DNA of 64,000 bases from Microbacterium sp. oral taxon 186 str. F0373 (GTDB taxonomy: Bacteria > Actinomycetota > Actinomycetes > Actinomycetales > Microbacteriaceae). The stretch covers positions 62,001 to 126,000 of the forward strand of contig NZ_KE150458.1 of NCBI RefSeq assembly GCF_000411455.1. Reading direction: 5' to 3'. Position 1 is the first letter of the stretch; each line of letters starts with the position of its first letter. Below the pieces are notes generated by a model. It saw only the letters and a program-made list of their open reading frames with translations, ran no database searches and was not told where the DNA came from. A program made the translations under genes and the position numbers. Positions 43,776-52,584 of the stretch are shown here, piece by piece.

Positions 43776-44885
43776 ATGCTTGATTTCGATCCTTCCGCCG
43801 ACATCCAGGCCCTGCGTTCCACCTTCGCCGACATCCAGGCGGTGGTCGACGTCGAGGGGCTGCGTGCGGAGATCGCGCGCCTGTCCGAGGAGGCCGGCGC
43901 CCCCGACCTGTGGGACGACGTCGAGAAGGCGCAGAAGGTCACGAGCGCCCTCAGCCACCGTCAGGCCGACCTCAAGCGCGTCACCGACGTCGAGCAGCGC
44001 CTCGACGACCTCGAGGTTCTCGTCGAGATGGCGCACGAGATGGACGACGAAGACACTGCCGCAGAAGCGCGCCGCGAGATCGCCGCGCTGCAGGACGTCA
44101 TCGGTCAGCTCGAAGTGCAGACCCTTCTGGACGGCGAGTACGATGACCGTCCCGCGGTCGTCACGATCCGCTCCGGCGCGGGCGGCGACGACGCCACAGA
44201 CTTCGCCGAGATGCTCCTTCGCATGTACCTGCGCTGGGCCGAACGGCACAAGTACACCGTCAAGGTCATGGACACCTCGTACGCCGAGGGCGCGGGAATC
44301 AAGTCCGCCACGTTCGAGGTCGACGCGCCGTACGCCTATGGCACCCTCTCGGTCGAGGCCGGCACCCATCGTCTCGCGCGGATCAGCCCCTTCGGTGGTG
44401 CCGACAAGCGTCAGACGTCGTTCGCCGCCGTCGAGGTCATTCCCGCCCTGGAGGAGGCCGTCGAGGTCGAGGTGCCCGAGGGTGACATCCGCGTCGACGT
44501 CTTCCGCTCGTCGGGCCCGGGCGGCCAGTCGGTCAACACGACCGACTCCGCCGTGCGGATCACCCACTTGCCGACGGGCCTGGTGGTTTCGATGCAGAAC
44601 GAGAAGAGCCAGATCCAGAACCGCGCCGCCGCCATGCGCGTGCTGCAGACGCGCCTCCTGCTGCTCAAGCGCGAGGAGGAGGCCGCGAAGAAGAAGGAGC
44701 TCGCCGGTACCATCACGGCCAGCTGGGGCGACCAGATGCGCTCCTACTTCCTCTACGGCCAGCAACTCGTGAAGGATCTCCGCACCGGCTACGAGGTCGG
44801 AAACCCCGCGGTCGTCTTCGATGGTGACCTCGACGGTCTCATCGCCGCCGGCATCCGCTGGCGCAAGCGCAAGGACGACGACTGA
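43776..44885 (+). CDS. prfB: Peptide chain release factor 2
   Basis: A 369-residue release factor that ends translation at UGA and UAA. The stop-codon reading tripeptide SPF is at 204-206 and the catalytic GGQ at 249-251. The frame is continuous from ATG 43776, so the programmed +1 frameshift of many bacterial prfB genes is absent. It normally leads into ftsE-ftsX-smpB-ssrA; here a broken hydrolase and an IS separate it from ftsE. Confidence 0.95.
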   Translation: MLDFDPSADIQALRSTFADIQAVVDVEGLRAEIARLSEEAGAPDLWDDVEKAQKVTSALSHRQADLKRVTDVEQRLDDLEVLVEMAHEMDDEDTAAEARREIAALQDVIGQLEVQTLLDGEYDDRPAVVTIRSGAGGDDATDFAEMLLRMYLRWAERHKYTVKVMDTSYAEGAGIKSATFEVDAPYAYGTLSVEAGTHRLARISPFGGADKRQTSFAAVEVIPALEEAVEVEVPEGDIRVDVFRSSGPGGQSVNTTDSAVRITHLPTGLVVSMQNEKSQIQNRAAAMRVLQTRLLLLKREEEAAKKKELAGTITASWGDQMRSYFLYGQQLVKDLRTGYEVGNPAVVFDGDLDGLIAAGIRWRKRKDDD

Positions 44886-45662
44886 TCAGTCGCGGCGGAG
44901 CCATGTCGTGACCGCGTCGCGGAACGCGGCGGGCTGCTCCACCCAGGGGTAGTGGCCGCACGCGGCGAGCCAGACGAGTTCGGCCCCGATCGCTGCGGCA
45001 TAGTCGGCCACGGGCTGCACCCCGGTGAGCAGGTCGGCGTCGCCGGCGATGACCGTCGTCGGCGGAAGAGACGCCGAGCGGATGCGCTCGGCCGCATCGC
45101 CCGGAATGTCGTCGAACCACGCGGATGCCGCGGCGAGAGACACCCGCCCGATGCGGGCATGGTCGCGCTCACGCTCCGTCCATTTCGCGTAGCTGGCCGG
45201 CGCCTGCCTCTGGAACTGTTCGACGAAGCCGGCGTCGGTGGTCGCGGTGTCCTCGCCCAGCGCGGCGAGCGCGGAAACGACCTCGGGCTCGGTGCGGGCG
45301 GCGCCGATGGTCGCCGCGTCGGATGGCGATCCGGTGAGCCACGTCGCCGGCGGAGTGATCAGCGCAAGGGACGCGATGCGGCCCGGGTAGCGTGTCGCGG
45401 TCGACAGCGCGAGCCGCGTGCCGGCCGAATGAGCGAGCACGGAGGCCGAAGGAACGTGAAGCGCGTCGAGCAGAGCGACGACGTCGTCGGCATCCGTCCA
45501 CCATCCGCGTGACCGGCCGCCGCTGCGGGTCGTGCCGCGTGGGTGCAGCACGATGACGTGCGCGCTCTCGCCGATGCCGGCGAGAGCCTCCAGGTACTCC
45601 GGGTCGCGACACGGGCCGCCGGGCAGGACGACGAGCGGGGGAGCGTCGGGGGAGCCGAATGT

Positions 45663-47088
45663 GGCTCTTCGGAATTAGGGGTGTAGCGCGGGTCTGAAGC
45701 CTCCGGCTTCGAGCAGTGATCTCGCGATGTAGTGGGTGAGGTTGCGGAAGCCGAGGGCGGAGCCGCGAAGGTGCTCGAGCCGGCCGTTGATGGCCTCCGT
45801 TGGGCCGTTGCTCGTTCCGGGGCGGTCGAAGAACGCGAGGATGTCCGCGGCGCGCTGCTTCAGCGTGCGGCCGAGGCGACGGACCTCTTTGAGCAGCGCG
45901 GGAACGCCGTTGCTGACAGAGTCAATCACCGCCCGCATCATCTCCTTCGCCTTGTTCTTGTCGGGTTCGCGGTAGGCGGCGACGATGCGCTGGTAGATGC
46001 CCCAGGTCGCTTCGACCTCGACGTGCTCCTCGGCGGCGAACACCGCGTCGAGCCGCGCGGTCTGCTTCTCGGTGAGGAAGCTCGCGCCGGTGTGGAGGGT
46101 GCGGCGGACCCCGTAGAGCGGGTCGCCGGCGTGACCGCGGTGCCCGAGAGTGTCCTGCTGAACCCTCTGCCGGCAGCGGTCCAGCGCGTCGCCCGCGAGA
46201 CGGACGACATGGAACGGGTCCATCACCGGGACCGCGTCGGGGAGCTCTTCGGCCGCGGCGGTCTTGAACCCGGAGAACCCGTCCATCGCGACCACCTCGA
46301 TCCGGCTCGACCACTCCGCAGGCCGGGCGGCGAGCCACTCCTTGAACACCTGCTTCGAGCGGCCCTCGACCATGTCCAGCAGCCTGGCCGGGCCCGTCTT
46401 GTTCCTCGCGGGGGTGAGGTCGATGATCACGGTCACGTACTTCTCGCCAAACCGTGTGTGACGCCAGACGTGCTCGTCGACACCGATCGTGGTGACCCCG
46501 TCGAACCTCGCCGGGTCGTCGATCAGGCGACGCTTGCCTTCGGCGATGATCGCGGTGTTCGCGGTATGCCACGACACCCCGAGCCCTGCTGCGGCGCGGG
46601 AGACGGTGAGGTGGTCGACCACGATCGCCGTGAGTGCCCACCCGATCCCGCCGCGGGAGATCTTCGCCCTCGGCGCCGCCGCCTTCGACGTGTCCTGCCG
46701 CCAGGTCCGGCGGCAGTGCGTGCACCGGTAGCGGCGCACCCGGACCAGCAGCGTCGTCGGCCGATGCCCGAACGGCTCATGCGCCAGCGGCCGCGTCACC
46801 GTGTCACGCGGCACGCCCTCCGCGCCGCACTTCCGACACCACGGGTCGTCCTCGACGACGCGGCACTCCAGCACCGCCCGATCAGGCTCGAGCAGCTGCC
46901 CGACGGCTTGAAGGCCGAGCTCGTCAAGACGGCAGAACGTGGTCAGGTCAGGGGTCGCGAACGTAGGGTGGTGCAAGTCGAGGTCTTCCGGCGGATGGTG
47001 AGCGTGAGAACTTCCATCCTGGAAGACCTCGACGCCCATCCGCGAACCAGCCGGCGGTCCCGGGCTACACCCTCAACTGCGAAGAGCC
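45663..47088 (-). mobile_element. ISL3-type insertion sequence with 8-bp target duplication
   Basis: A 1,426-base element. Its ends are 24-base imperfect inverted repeats (45663-45686 begins GGCTCTTCGG; 47088 back to 47065 begins GGCTCTTCGC, 20 of 24 matching). Both sides are flanked by the same 8 bases CCGAATGT (45655-45662 and 47089-47096), the duplication length of the ISL3 family. One transposase gene fills it and its stop codon lies inside the left repeat. The perfect duplication and frame restoration imply a recent insertion. Confidence 0.93.
45675..47039 (-). CDS. ISL3-family transposase
   Basis: A 454-residue DDE transposase. The N-terminal zinc ribbon uses Cys68/Cys71 and Cys106/Cys109, followed by an HTH region (SRAAAGLGVSWHTANT). 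Catalytic Asp188 lies in GVDEHVW, Asp253 in AMDGFSGF and Glu415 in GPTEAINGRL, each in the family's usual context. The first 30 residues are poorly conserved-looking, so the true start may be an internal one near DLTTFCRLDELGL. Confidence 0.9.
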   Translation of the reverse strand: MGVEVFQDGSSHAHHPPEDLDLHHPTFATPDLTTFCRLDELGLQAVGQLLEPDRAVLECRVVEDDPWCRKCGAEGVPRDTVTRPLAHEPFGHRPTTLLVRVRRYRCTHCRRTWRQDTSKAAAPRAKISRGGIGWALTAIVVDHLTVSRAAAGLGVSWHTANTAIIAEGKRRLIDDPARFDGVTTIGVDEHVWRHTRFGEKYVTVIIDLTPARNKTGPARLLDMVEGRSKQVFKEWLAARPAEWSSRIEVVAMDGFSGFKTAAAEELPDAVPVMDPFHVVRLAGDALDRCRQRVQQDTLGHRGHAGDPLYGVRRTLHTGASFLTEKQTARLDAVFAAEEHVEVEATWGIYQRIVAAYREPDKNKAKEMMRAVIDSVSNGVPALLKEVRRLGRTLKQRAADILAFFDRPGTSNGPTEAINGRLEHLRGSALGFRNLTHYIARSLLEAGGFRPALHP

Positions 47089-47220
47089 CCGAATGTGGAC
47101 ACGGCGAACGGAAGTTTCAGATCGAGCATGCGCACACGGCCACGCTATCGGGTGTGCCGTCGACACGCGGCGAGTGTCGCACCCGGCATCCGACGATCAC
47201 CGACGTAGGCTCATCGAGTC

Positions 47221-48315
47221 ATGATCCGGTTCGAGCACGTCACCAAGAAATACCGAGGGACCAGCAAGCCGGCGCTGAGCGACGTCGACTTCGAGGTGCA
47301 GCGCGGGGAGTTCGTCTTCCTCGTGGGCGCGTCCGGCTCGGGAAAGTCGTCCTGTCTGCGCTTGATCCTGCGGGAGGACAGCCCGAGCGAGGGCCGCGTC
47401 GTCGTGCTCGGTCGCGACCTCAAGACCCTCTCGACGCGCAAGGTTCCGTACTTCCGTCGGCACATCGGTTCGGTGTTCCAGGACTTCCGTCTTCTGCCGA
47501 ACAAGACCGTGTTCCAGAACGTCGCCTTCACGCTGCAGGTCATCGGCGCGTCCCGCGCGTTCATCCAGCAGGCCGTCCCCGAAGCGCTTGCCCTGGTCGG
47601 CCTGGATGGCAAGCAGAAGCGGCTGCCGCATGAACTGTCCGGCGGTGAGCAGCAGCGCGTCGCCATCGCGCGGGCGATCGTCAACCGCCCGCAGATCCTC
47701 CTCGCCGACGAGCCCACCGGAAACCTCGACCCGGCGACCTCGATCGACATCATGCAACTGCTCGCCCGCATCAACGCCGGCGGCACGACGGTGGTCATGG
47801 CGACGCACGAGGCCGGCTTCGTCGACCAGATGAAGCGCCGCGTCATCGAACTGCGCGGCGGTGTGATGGTGCGCGACGACCGCCACGGCGGATACGGCGA
47901 CACCTCGTCGCTGCCGTCGCTGCAACCGCAGATGGAACGCGGCGCGGCGGCCACCGCCGCATTGACCGCGGTGCTCGAACTGCAGCGAGAGATCGCGGAA
48001 GCGCCCGTCGAGCCCGTCCCCGCGCCTCCGACGGCGCCGGATGCCGCGCCGACCCCGCCCCTCACGCGTCCGGCAGCGCCCGCACCCGTATCCGCGACGC
48101 CCGCCGGCGCCGCTCCCCGCCCGGCCATGCAGCGCCCCACGCCTCTTCCGGCGAGCGGGGAGCCTGTGCCGCTCACGCGCCCCATCACCATCGCCGCCCC
48201 CGAGGTCGACCTCGGCGAGCTCGGCGTCGGTGACATCGACCTCGGCAAACTCGGGGTTGCCGACCGCCGCGGCCGAGAAGCAGACGAGAACGACGAAGTG
48301 GGACCGACCTCATGA
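47221..48315 (+). CDS. ftsE: Cell division ATP-binding protein FtsE with long C-terminal tail
   Basis: A 364-residue protein. Residues 1-225 are a normal FtsE: Walker A GASGSGKSS (37-45, Lys42), signature LSGGEQQRVAIARAI and Walker B ILLADEPTGNLD. Residues 226-364 are an Ala/Pro-rich low-complexity tail ending in the charged READENDE stretch. Ordinary FtsE is about 225-230 residues. With FtsX it transmits the divisome signal to peptidoglycan hydrolases. The ftsX start overlaps its stop. Confidence 0.93.
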   Translation: MIRFEHVTKKYRGTSKPALSDVDFEVQRGEFVFLVGASGSGKSSCLRLILREDSPSEGRVVVLGRDLKTLSTRKVPYFRRHIGSVFQDFRLLPNKTVFQNVAFTLQVIGASRAFIQQAVPEALALVGLDGKQKRLPHELSGGEQQRVAIARAIVNRPQILLADEPTGNLDPATSIDIMQLLARINAGGTTVVMATHEAGFVDQMKRRVIELRGGVMVRDDRHGGYGDTSSLPSLQPQMERGAAATAALTAVLELQREIAEAPVEPVPAPPTAPDAAPTPPLTRPAAPAPVSATPAGAAPRPAMQRPTPLPASGEPVPLTRPITIAAPEVDLGELGVGDIDLGKLGVADRRGREADENDEVGPTS

Positions 48316-49226
48316 GACTGCAGTTGATTCTCGGCGAGGCGCTCACGGGGCTGCGTCGCAATGCGTCGATGGTCATCTCGGTCGTCCTCGTCACCTTCGT
48401 GTCGTTGACGTTCGTCGGTGCCGCGATGCTCATGCAGATGGAGATCGGCAAGATGCGGGACTACTGGTCCGGTCGCGCCCAGGTCTCCGTGCTGATGTGC
48501 CGCGAGGATTCGACGGCGACCACGTGTGCCGACGGCGCGGCGACCCAGGAGCAGATCGATCAGGTGTCGCAGCGGCTGTCGAGCTCCGCGCTGAGCGGGG
48601 TTGTGCGCGACGTGCGGTTCGAGTCCTCCGACGAGGCCTATCAGAACCTGCTGAAGCTCTACGGCGACGAGTACAAGGACTATGTGACCCCTGCGCAGCT
48701 GGGCAACACATACTTCGTCGGTCTCATCGACCCCGAGAAGGCGGACGTCATCACCGAGGCGTTCAACGGGATGGCCGGGGTGGAAGAGGTGAAGAACCAG
48801 CTGCAGTATCTCGAGCCGCTGTTCTCCGCCCTGACGATCGCGACGTACATCGCCGTGGGCATCGCCGTGCTGATGCTCATCGCCGCCGTCCTGCTCATCG
48901 CGACCACCATCCGGCTGTCGGCCTACGCGCGAAGACGGGAGGTCGGCATCATGCGACTTGTCGGTGCCTCCAACCGGTTCATCCAGACGCCGTTCATCCT
49001 GGAGGGTGTCTTCGCCGCGTTCATCGGCTCGCTCATGGCGGGTGCGGCGATCGTCGTGGGCGTGCACTTCGGCGTGGGGCAGTACCTCAAGGGACGGGTG
49101 AGCTTCATCACCGAATGGATCGACATGGGGGACGCTGCCGTCGTCATCCCCATCATCGTCGTCATCGGCCTGGTGCTGGCGGCGCTGTCGGCGAGCTTCG
49201 CGATCCGCCGGTGGCTGCGGGCGTGA
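48312..49226 (+). CDS. ftsX: Cell division permease FtsX
   Basis: A 304-residue protein with an N-terminal helix (about 21-41), an extracellular domain (about 45-170) with a Cys pair (MCREDSTATTC), then three more helices including the FtsX core YARRREVGIMRLVGASNRFIQTPFILEGV. It partners the preceding ATPase and activates cell-wall hydrolases during division. ATG overlaps ftsE by 4 bases. Confidence 0.93.
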   Translation: MRLQLILGEALTGLRRNASMVISVVLVTFVSLTFVGAAMLMQMEIGKMRDYWSGRAQVSVLMCREDSTATTCADGAATQEQIDQVSQRLSSSALSGVVRDVRFESSDEAYQNLLKLYGDEYKDYVTPAQLGNTYFVGLIDPEKADVITEAFNGMAGVEEVKNQLQYLEPLFSALTIATYIAVGIAVLMLIAAVLLIATTIRLSAYARRREVGIMRLVGASNRFIQTPFILEGVFAAFIGSLMAGAAIVVGVHFGVGQYLKGRVSFITEWIDMGDAAVVIPIIVVIGLVLAALSASFAIRRWLRA

Positions 49227-49306
49227 GATAGACTGACGGGCTGCCGTGTCCGCGGCATCCCGTTGTCCATCGGCGGAACAACGCCATCCAGCACAGAGGA
49301 TCAGCC

Positions 49307-49783
49307 ATGCCCAGGGAACGCGGGGAGAAGGTCGTCGCGACCAACCGTCGCGCGCACCACGACTACACCATCGAGAAGACGTACGAAGCGGGCCTCGTGC
49401 TCACAGGTACCGAGGTGAAGTCGCTGCGTCAGGGGCGGGCGAACCTGTCGGACGGGTACGCCTACATCGACGGCGGACAGGCCTACCTCGACGCCGTGCA
49501 CATCCCCGAGTACTCGCAGGGCCACTGGACCAATCACGCCTCCAAGCGCACCCGCAAACTGCTGCTGCACAAGGAGGAGATCGTCAAGCTGTCGCACGCC
49601 GTCAGCGCCGGCGGGTACACGTTGGTTCCTCTCAAGCTCTACTTCTCCGACGGTCGGGCCAAGGTCGAGATCGCGATCGCCAAGGGCAAGCGCGAGTACG
49701 AGAAGCGGCAGACGATCCGCGAGCGCGAAGACAAGCGCGAGGCCGAGCGCGCGATGCGCGGTCGCAACCTCCGCGGCGAGTAG
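49307..49783 (+). CDS. smpB: SsrA-binding protein SmpB
   Basis: A 158-residue protein with the SmpB core: [40 protein letters not shown] near the start and [16 protein letters not shown] in the middle. The C-terminal [15 protein letters not shown] tail is the helix that enters the empty mRNA channel. It is needed for trans-translation with the nearby ssrA. Confidence 0.95.
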   Translation: MPRERGEKVVATNRRAHHDYTIEKTYEAGLVLTGTEVKSLRQGRANLSDGYAYIDGGQAYLDAVHIPEYSQGHWTNHASKRTRKLLLHKEEIVKLSHAVSAGGYTLVPLKLYFSDGRAKVEIAIAKGKREYEKRQTIREREDKREAERAMRGRNLRGE

Positions 49784-49789
49784 TCCCCA

Positions 49790-49866
49790 CGAACTCCGCA
49801 GAAAGTGACGAACTCCGCAGCCGGAGGCGCGTCTGGATGCGGAGTACGTGTGATTCTGCGGAGTCG
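49790..49866. repeat. Inverted-repeat unit of short Microbacterium-like palindromic type
   Basis: Two near-complementary arms of about 30 bases (49790-49819 and 49838-49866), each containing two copies of ACTCCGCA in inverted order. It lies just past the smpB stop. Such CTCCGCA-rich units may be dispersed intergenic repeats in this genus; only one copy is in the window. Confidence 0.55.
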
Positions 49867-49907
49867 GTGCGACGCCGTGCAGCGCGCGCCGCACGAAATG
49901 CCGCGAC

Positions 49908-50567
49908 CTAGCGTGCGATGAAGCGTGCCTCGACGCCCGCCGATACGACGATGTCGTCGGGGCGGAACTCGACGGCGGCGGCGCGATCGAACTCCGCCGC
50001 GGCCTTCGCCATCATCCGCGGCGCGGGGGTGGGGGAGGATGCGGCGCCCAGCAGCCCCAGATCAGCGATCTCCACCGGTACGACCTCGCTTCGTCCGATC
50101 GCCGCGGCATAGGCGGAGGCGCGCTCCACGGCTGCGGCGACGGCATCCGTCGCGACCTCCCGCTCGACGCGAGCGCGGGTCTCGGGCGTGAGCTGCCAGT
50201 CGACCGCGCCCACCCGCAGCCCCTCGACCGCTGCGATGTCGTTGAGCCAGTCGGAGAGGGAGCCCGGGTCGGCGAAGGTCGCGGTGATCTCCACGGACGC
50301 GTGGTGCACGAGGTCGAGCTGCCGGCCCTCGCTGTTCCAGGGTCGGTCGGCCCATACCGACATGCGCTGGCTCGACCAGTCGGCGATCGTGCCCGCCGAT
50401 GCGAGTGTGGCCAGGTGGATGCGAATCGGCTCGGTGAGGCCGGCCACCCGCGCGACGACGTCCGCGCGCTCGGGCCCGTCGGCGGATGCCGTGACGTGCG
50501 CGACCGCGCGCTCGGGCAGCACACGGGTGTGGCTTTCTCCTCGGACGGTGATCGTGAGCTCGCTCAT
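49908..50567 (-). CDS. SIMPL-domain (DUF541) protein
   Basis: A 219-residue protein of the SIMPL/DUF541 family: ELTITVRGESHTRVLPERAVAHVTASADG at the start and ERASAYAAAIGRSEVVPVEIAD toward the end are the recurring repeats. Signal peptides are usual in the family, but none is seen here, so it may be cytoplasmic. ATG at 50567 is used. It sits between smpB and ssrA. Confidence 0.82.
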   Translation of the reverse strand: MSELTITVRGESHTRVLPERAVAHVTASADGPERADVVARVAGLTEPIRIHLATLASAGTIADWSSQRMSVWADRPWNSEGRQLDLVHHASVEITATFADPGSLSDWLNDIAAVEGLRVGAVDWQLTPETRARVEREVATDAVAAAVERASAYAAAIGRSEVVPVEIADLGLLGAASSPTPAPRMMAKAAAEFDRAAAVEFRPDDIVVSAGVEARFIAR

Positions 50568-50666
50568 GGGGTAAACTGTAATGCTCGGGTGCCGACGGCA
50601 TCCGCTGATAACTCCACAGCGTGACAGTGGCTCATTCGCCGCACGGCACGTCGCCGTGACGCACAA

Positions 50667-51033
50667 GGGGCTGATCGGTTTCGACAGCGTCTGTGAATCT
50701 GCGAGAAGCGGGCCGAGGATGCAGGGTTATCTCGTAAACGATCTCTGCAAAACTACAAGTGCCGAATCCAAGCGCACTGACTTCGCCCTCGCTGCCTAAG
50801 CGAGCCCGATAGTCCGTCAGACCGTGTGTGACCCCGCCACGGACCCTGGCGTCATCTAGGGGTCTTGCTGTGTGACGGCGCCTGGACGTCACACGGGACT
50901 CTTCCCAGGCTGGGCTCGTCGACTTAGGTGTCTGTGACAAAGGTCGGAGCCGAGCAGAACGTCTTCACAGACTGCGCCCGGAGAAGACGCAGTATCTCAG
51001 CGTTGGACGGGGGTTCGATTCCCCCCAGCTCCA
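50667..51033 (+). ncRNA. ssrA: Transfer-messenger RNA (ssrA)
   Basis: A 367-base tmRNA. GGGGCTG at the 5' end pairs with CAGCTCC at the 3' end, followed by A without an encoded CCA. The tRNA-like start GATCGGTTTCGACAGCG and the T-arm GGGTTCGATTCCCC are present. The tag frame from GCC at 50761 reads AESKRTDFALAA then TAA. It rescues ribosomes stalled on broken mRNA and marks the product for proteolysis. Confidence 0.95.
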
Positions 51034-51051
51034 CGACGTCACTGTCACAGG

Positions 51052-51092
51052 CGAAGGCTCCGGCATCCGATCTATGGATGCCGGGGCCTTCG
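51052..51092 (+). terminator. Terminator after ssrA
   Basis: Arms CGAAGGCTCCGGCATCC and GGATGCCGGGGCCTTCG around a short loop, 19 bases past the tmRNA end. It also lies near the end of the convergent phosphatase gene. Confidence 0.85.
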
Positions 51093-51105
51093 TCGTCTGC
51101 GGGTG

Positions 51106-52356
51106 TCAGCCCGCCGTGCGCTTCGTGCGACGGCGCATGAGCAGGATGCCGCCGGCGATGAGCAGCGCCCCGCCGATGCCGCCGACGAGCACCACGGCCG
51201 TGTCGTCGCCGCCGGTCTCCGGCAGCGTGGCCCTCGTCGTTGCGGCCGCCGCCGCCGCGACGGGCGTCGAGGTGCCGCCCGCCGTCGCGGGAAGGGCCGC
51301 GTTCACGACGTAGCGGTCCACGGTGGTGCCGTCCTGAGCGGTGACCGTGATGGTCGCCGTGCGACCCGACACCGTGGTGGATGCCGTGGCATTCGGGTTC
51401 GTCGTCGTCACCGTCACGTCCCCGGCCGCGAGCGCGGTCTGCGGGTCGGTGATGGTGGCGCCGCCCGTGGTGGCCGCGGCATCCAGGGGGACGGAGATGC
51501 CGTCGACGGTGATCGACGAGGCGGACGCGTCGTTCGAGACGAGCAGGTTCGTGCGCAGCGCGGCGAAGTCCTGGTCGGTGAGGCCGATGGTCTTGCGCAG
51601 GTACGAGTCGATGCCGCCGTACTTCGAGTTGACGTCGGATTCGAATGTGCCCTGCAGCAGCTGGGGCGTCGCCCACCCGACCTTCAGCTGCGTGTTCGAC
51701 AGCAGGTAGTCGTGCAGGATGTCGGACTCGCTCACGCCGAGGATGTTGTACAGGAGGTCCATCACGGTGCCGGTGCGGTCCATGCCGTGCGAGCAGTGGA
51801 TGAGAACGGTGCCGGTGGTGTCCTGGGCGATGAGGCGGAGGATCTGCGCGTAGGCCGTGATCATGGGGCCGCGATCGTTCGGGCCGTTGTAGCCCTTGTC
51901 GACGAGGTCGTGGTACATCACGGTGTCGTCGGGGTAGTTGCCGTCGGCGCCGAACATGGAGATGTTCACCGACTTCGCGCCGGGGACCGGCACGTCGGGC
52001 TTCGCCGCGATCTGCGTGGCCGTGCGCAGGTCGATGACGAGGTTCACGTGGTATTTGGTCGCCAGGGTGGCGGCGCCGTCACTGGTGATCTTGTCGAGGG
52101 ACTCGGTGCGCAGCAGGCGCGGGGAACTGACCAGCTGGCCGTTGAGCCCGGTGAACGATCCGAGCTCACGCCCGTTGACGAGGCCGGGGACATCGGTGAT
52201 GGCGTGGTCCTTCGCGGTCAGCGGGGGCTGGTTGGAGGAGTCGTCGGCGCTGGCGCTGGTGGCGCTGAGGCCGACGGAGCAGACGACGGCGGCGGCGACG
52301 AGGGTGGTCGCGCCGAGTCGGCCAAGGATTCCGCGTCGGGTGCGGTGCGTGATCAC
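51106..52356 (-). CDS. LPXTG-anchored tyrosine-protein-phosphatase-like enzyme
   Basis: A 416-residue secreted protein. A signal peptide (HRTRRGILGRLGATTLV then AAAVVCSVGL, cut near ASA-DDS) leads to a phosphatase domain with the CX5R loop HCSHGMDRTG (Cys188, Arg194) and RTESLDK/VIDLRT elements of the DSP/PTP-like family. After an Ala/Thr-rich region (about 280-375) comes LPETG at 378-382, a hydrophobic helix and RRRTKR, a sortase anchor. So the enzyme should be fixed to the cell wall, working outside the cell. GTG at 52356 is chosen because the signal peptide then fits. Confidence 0.83.
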   Translation of the reverse strand: MITHRTRRGILGRLGATTLVAAAVVCSVGLSATSASADDSSNQPPLTAKDHAITDVPGLVNGRELGSFTGLNGQLVSSPRLLRTESLDKITSDGAATLATKYHVNLVIDLRTATQIAAKPDVPVPGAKSVNISMFGADGNYPDDTVMYHDLVDKGYNGPNDRGPMITAYAQILRLIAQDTTGTVLIHCSHGMDRTGTVMDLLYNILGVSESDILHDYLLSNTQLKVGWATPQLLQGTFESDVNSKYGGIDSYLRKTIGLTDQDFAALRTNLLVSNDASASSITVDGISVPLDAAATTGGATITDPQTALAAGDVTVTTTNPNATASTTVSGRTATITVTAQDGTTVDRYVVNAALPATAGGTSTPVAAAAAATTRATLPETGGDDTAVVLVGGIGGALLIAGGILLMRRRTKRTAG

Positions 52357-52584
52357 TGTTTTCTTTACAGTCGGGGGATGGTTCGTCCGGCCTCGCGCAC
52401 GCCGTTCGGGCACGGCGAGGGGGCGGACGAAGAACCAGACTGCGGGGTGCGTGCGGCGCGCACCGCAATGGTGGATGAACCTGTGCTGACGGGGGCTGAT
52501 GGGTATCGCCAGCGCGGGTTGTGGGGTCGCTGGGAAGCTGTGGAAAGACCGCGTGTCGCGTGGTGTGGACCGGCCGGGATGCCG
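52357..52584. other. 228-base intergenic region
   Basis: Between the lipoprotein gene (upstream, same strand) and the phosphatase start. TACTGT-like and TAAAGA-rich bases just before the phosphatase GTG could hold its promoter and leader; no repeat, hairpin or small gene with clear support was seen elsewhere in it. Confidence 0.4.

Larger units (their letters stand above)
44886..47129 (-). pseudogene. Alpha/beta hydrolase gene interrupted by an ISL3-type element
   Basis: Downstream of the IS, codons from 45662 to 44886 encode an alpha/beta-hydrolase with PLVVLPGGPC (oxyanion loop), the nucleophile elbow AHSAGT, and the acid/His region ending CGHYPWVEQP. The missing start lies on the far side of the IS: ATG at 47129 opens MLDLKLPFAVSTFG, and the last three codons repeat at the target-site duplication. 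Removing 45663-47088 and one 8-base copy gives MLDLKLPFAVSTFGSPDAPP in a single frame of about 270 residues. As it stands the enzyme (aminopeptidase/esterase-like) is probably inactive; a remnant starting at 45551 could still be translated. Confidence 0.85.

Noticed and set aside
43776-43850. Programmed frameshift in prfB
   Set aside because: No in-frame TGA near codon 25; the sequence reads continuously from ATG.
45732-47633. 633-residue open frame opposite the transposase
   Set aside because: A shadow of the ISL3 transposase and the start of ftsE; composition is Arg/Gly-rich without domains.
50667-51033. tmRNA as a second element insertion site
   Set aside because: The 3' end is followed by an ordinary terminator, with no integrase or repeated end nearby.
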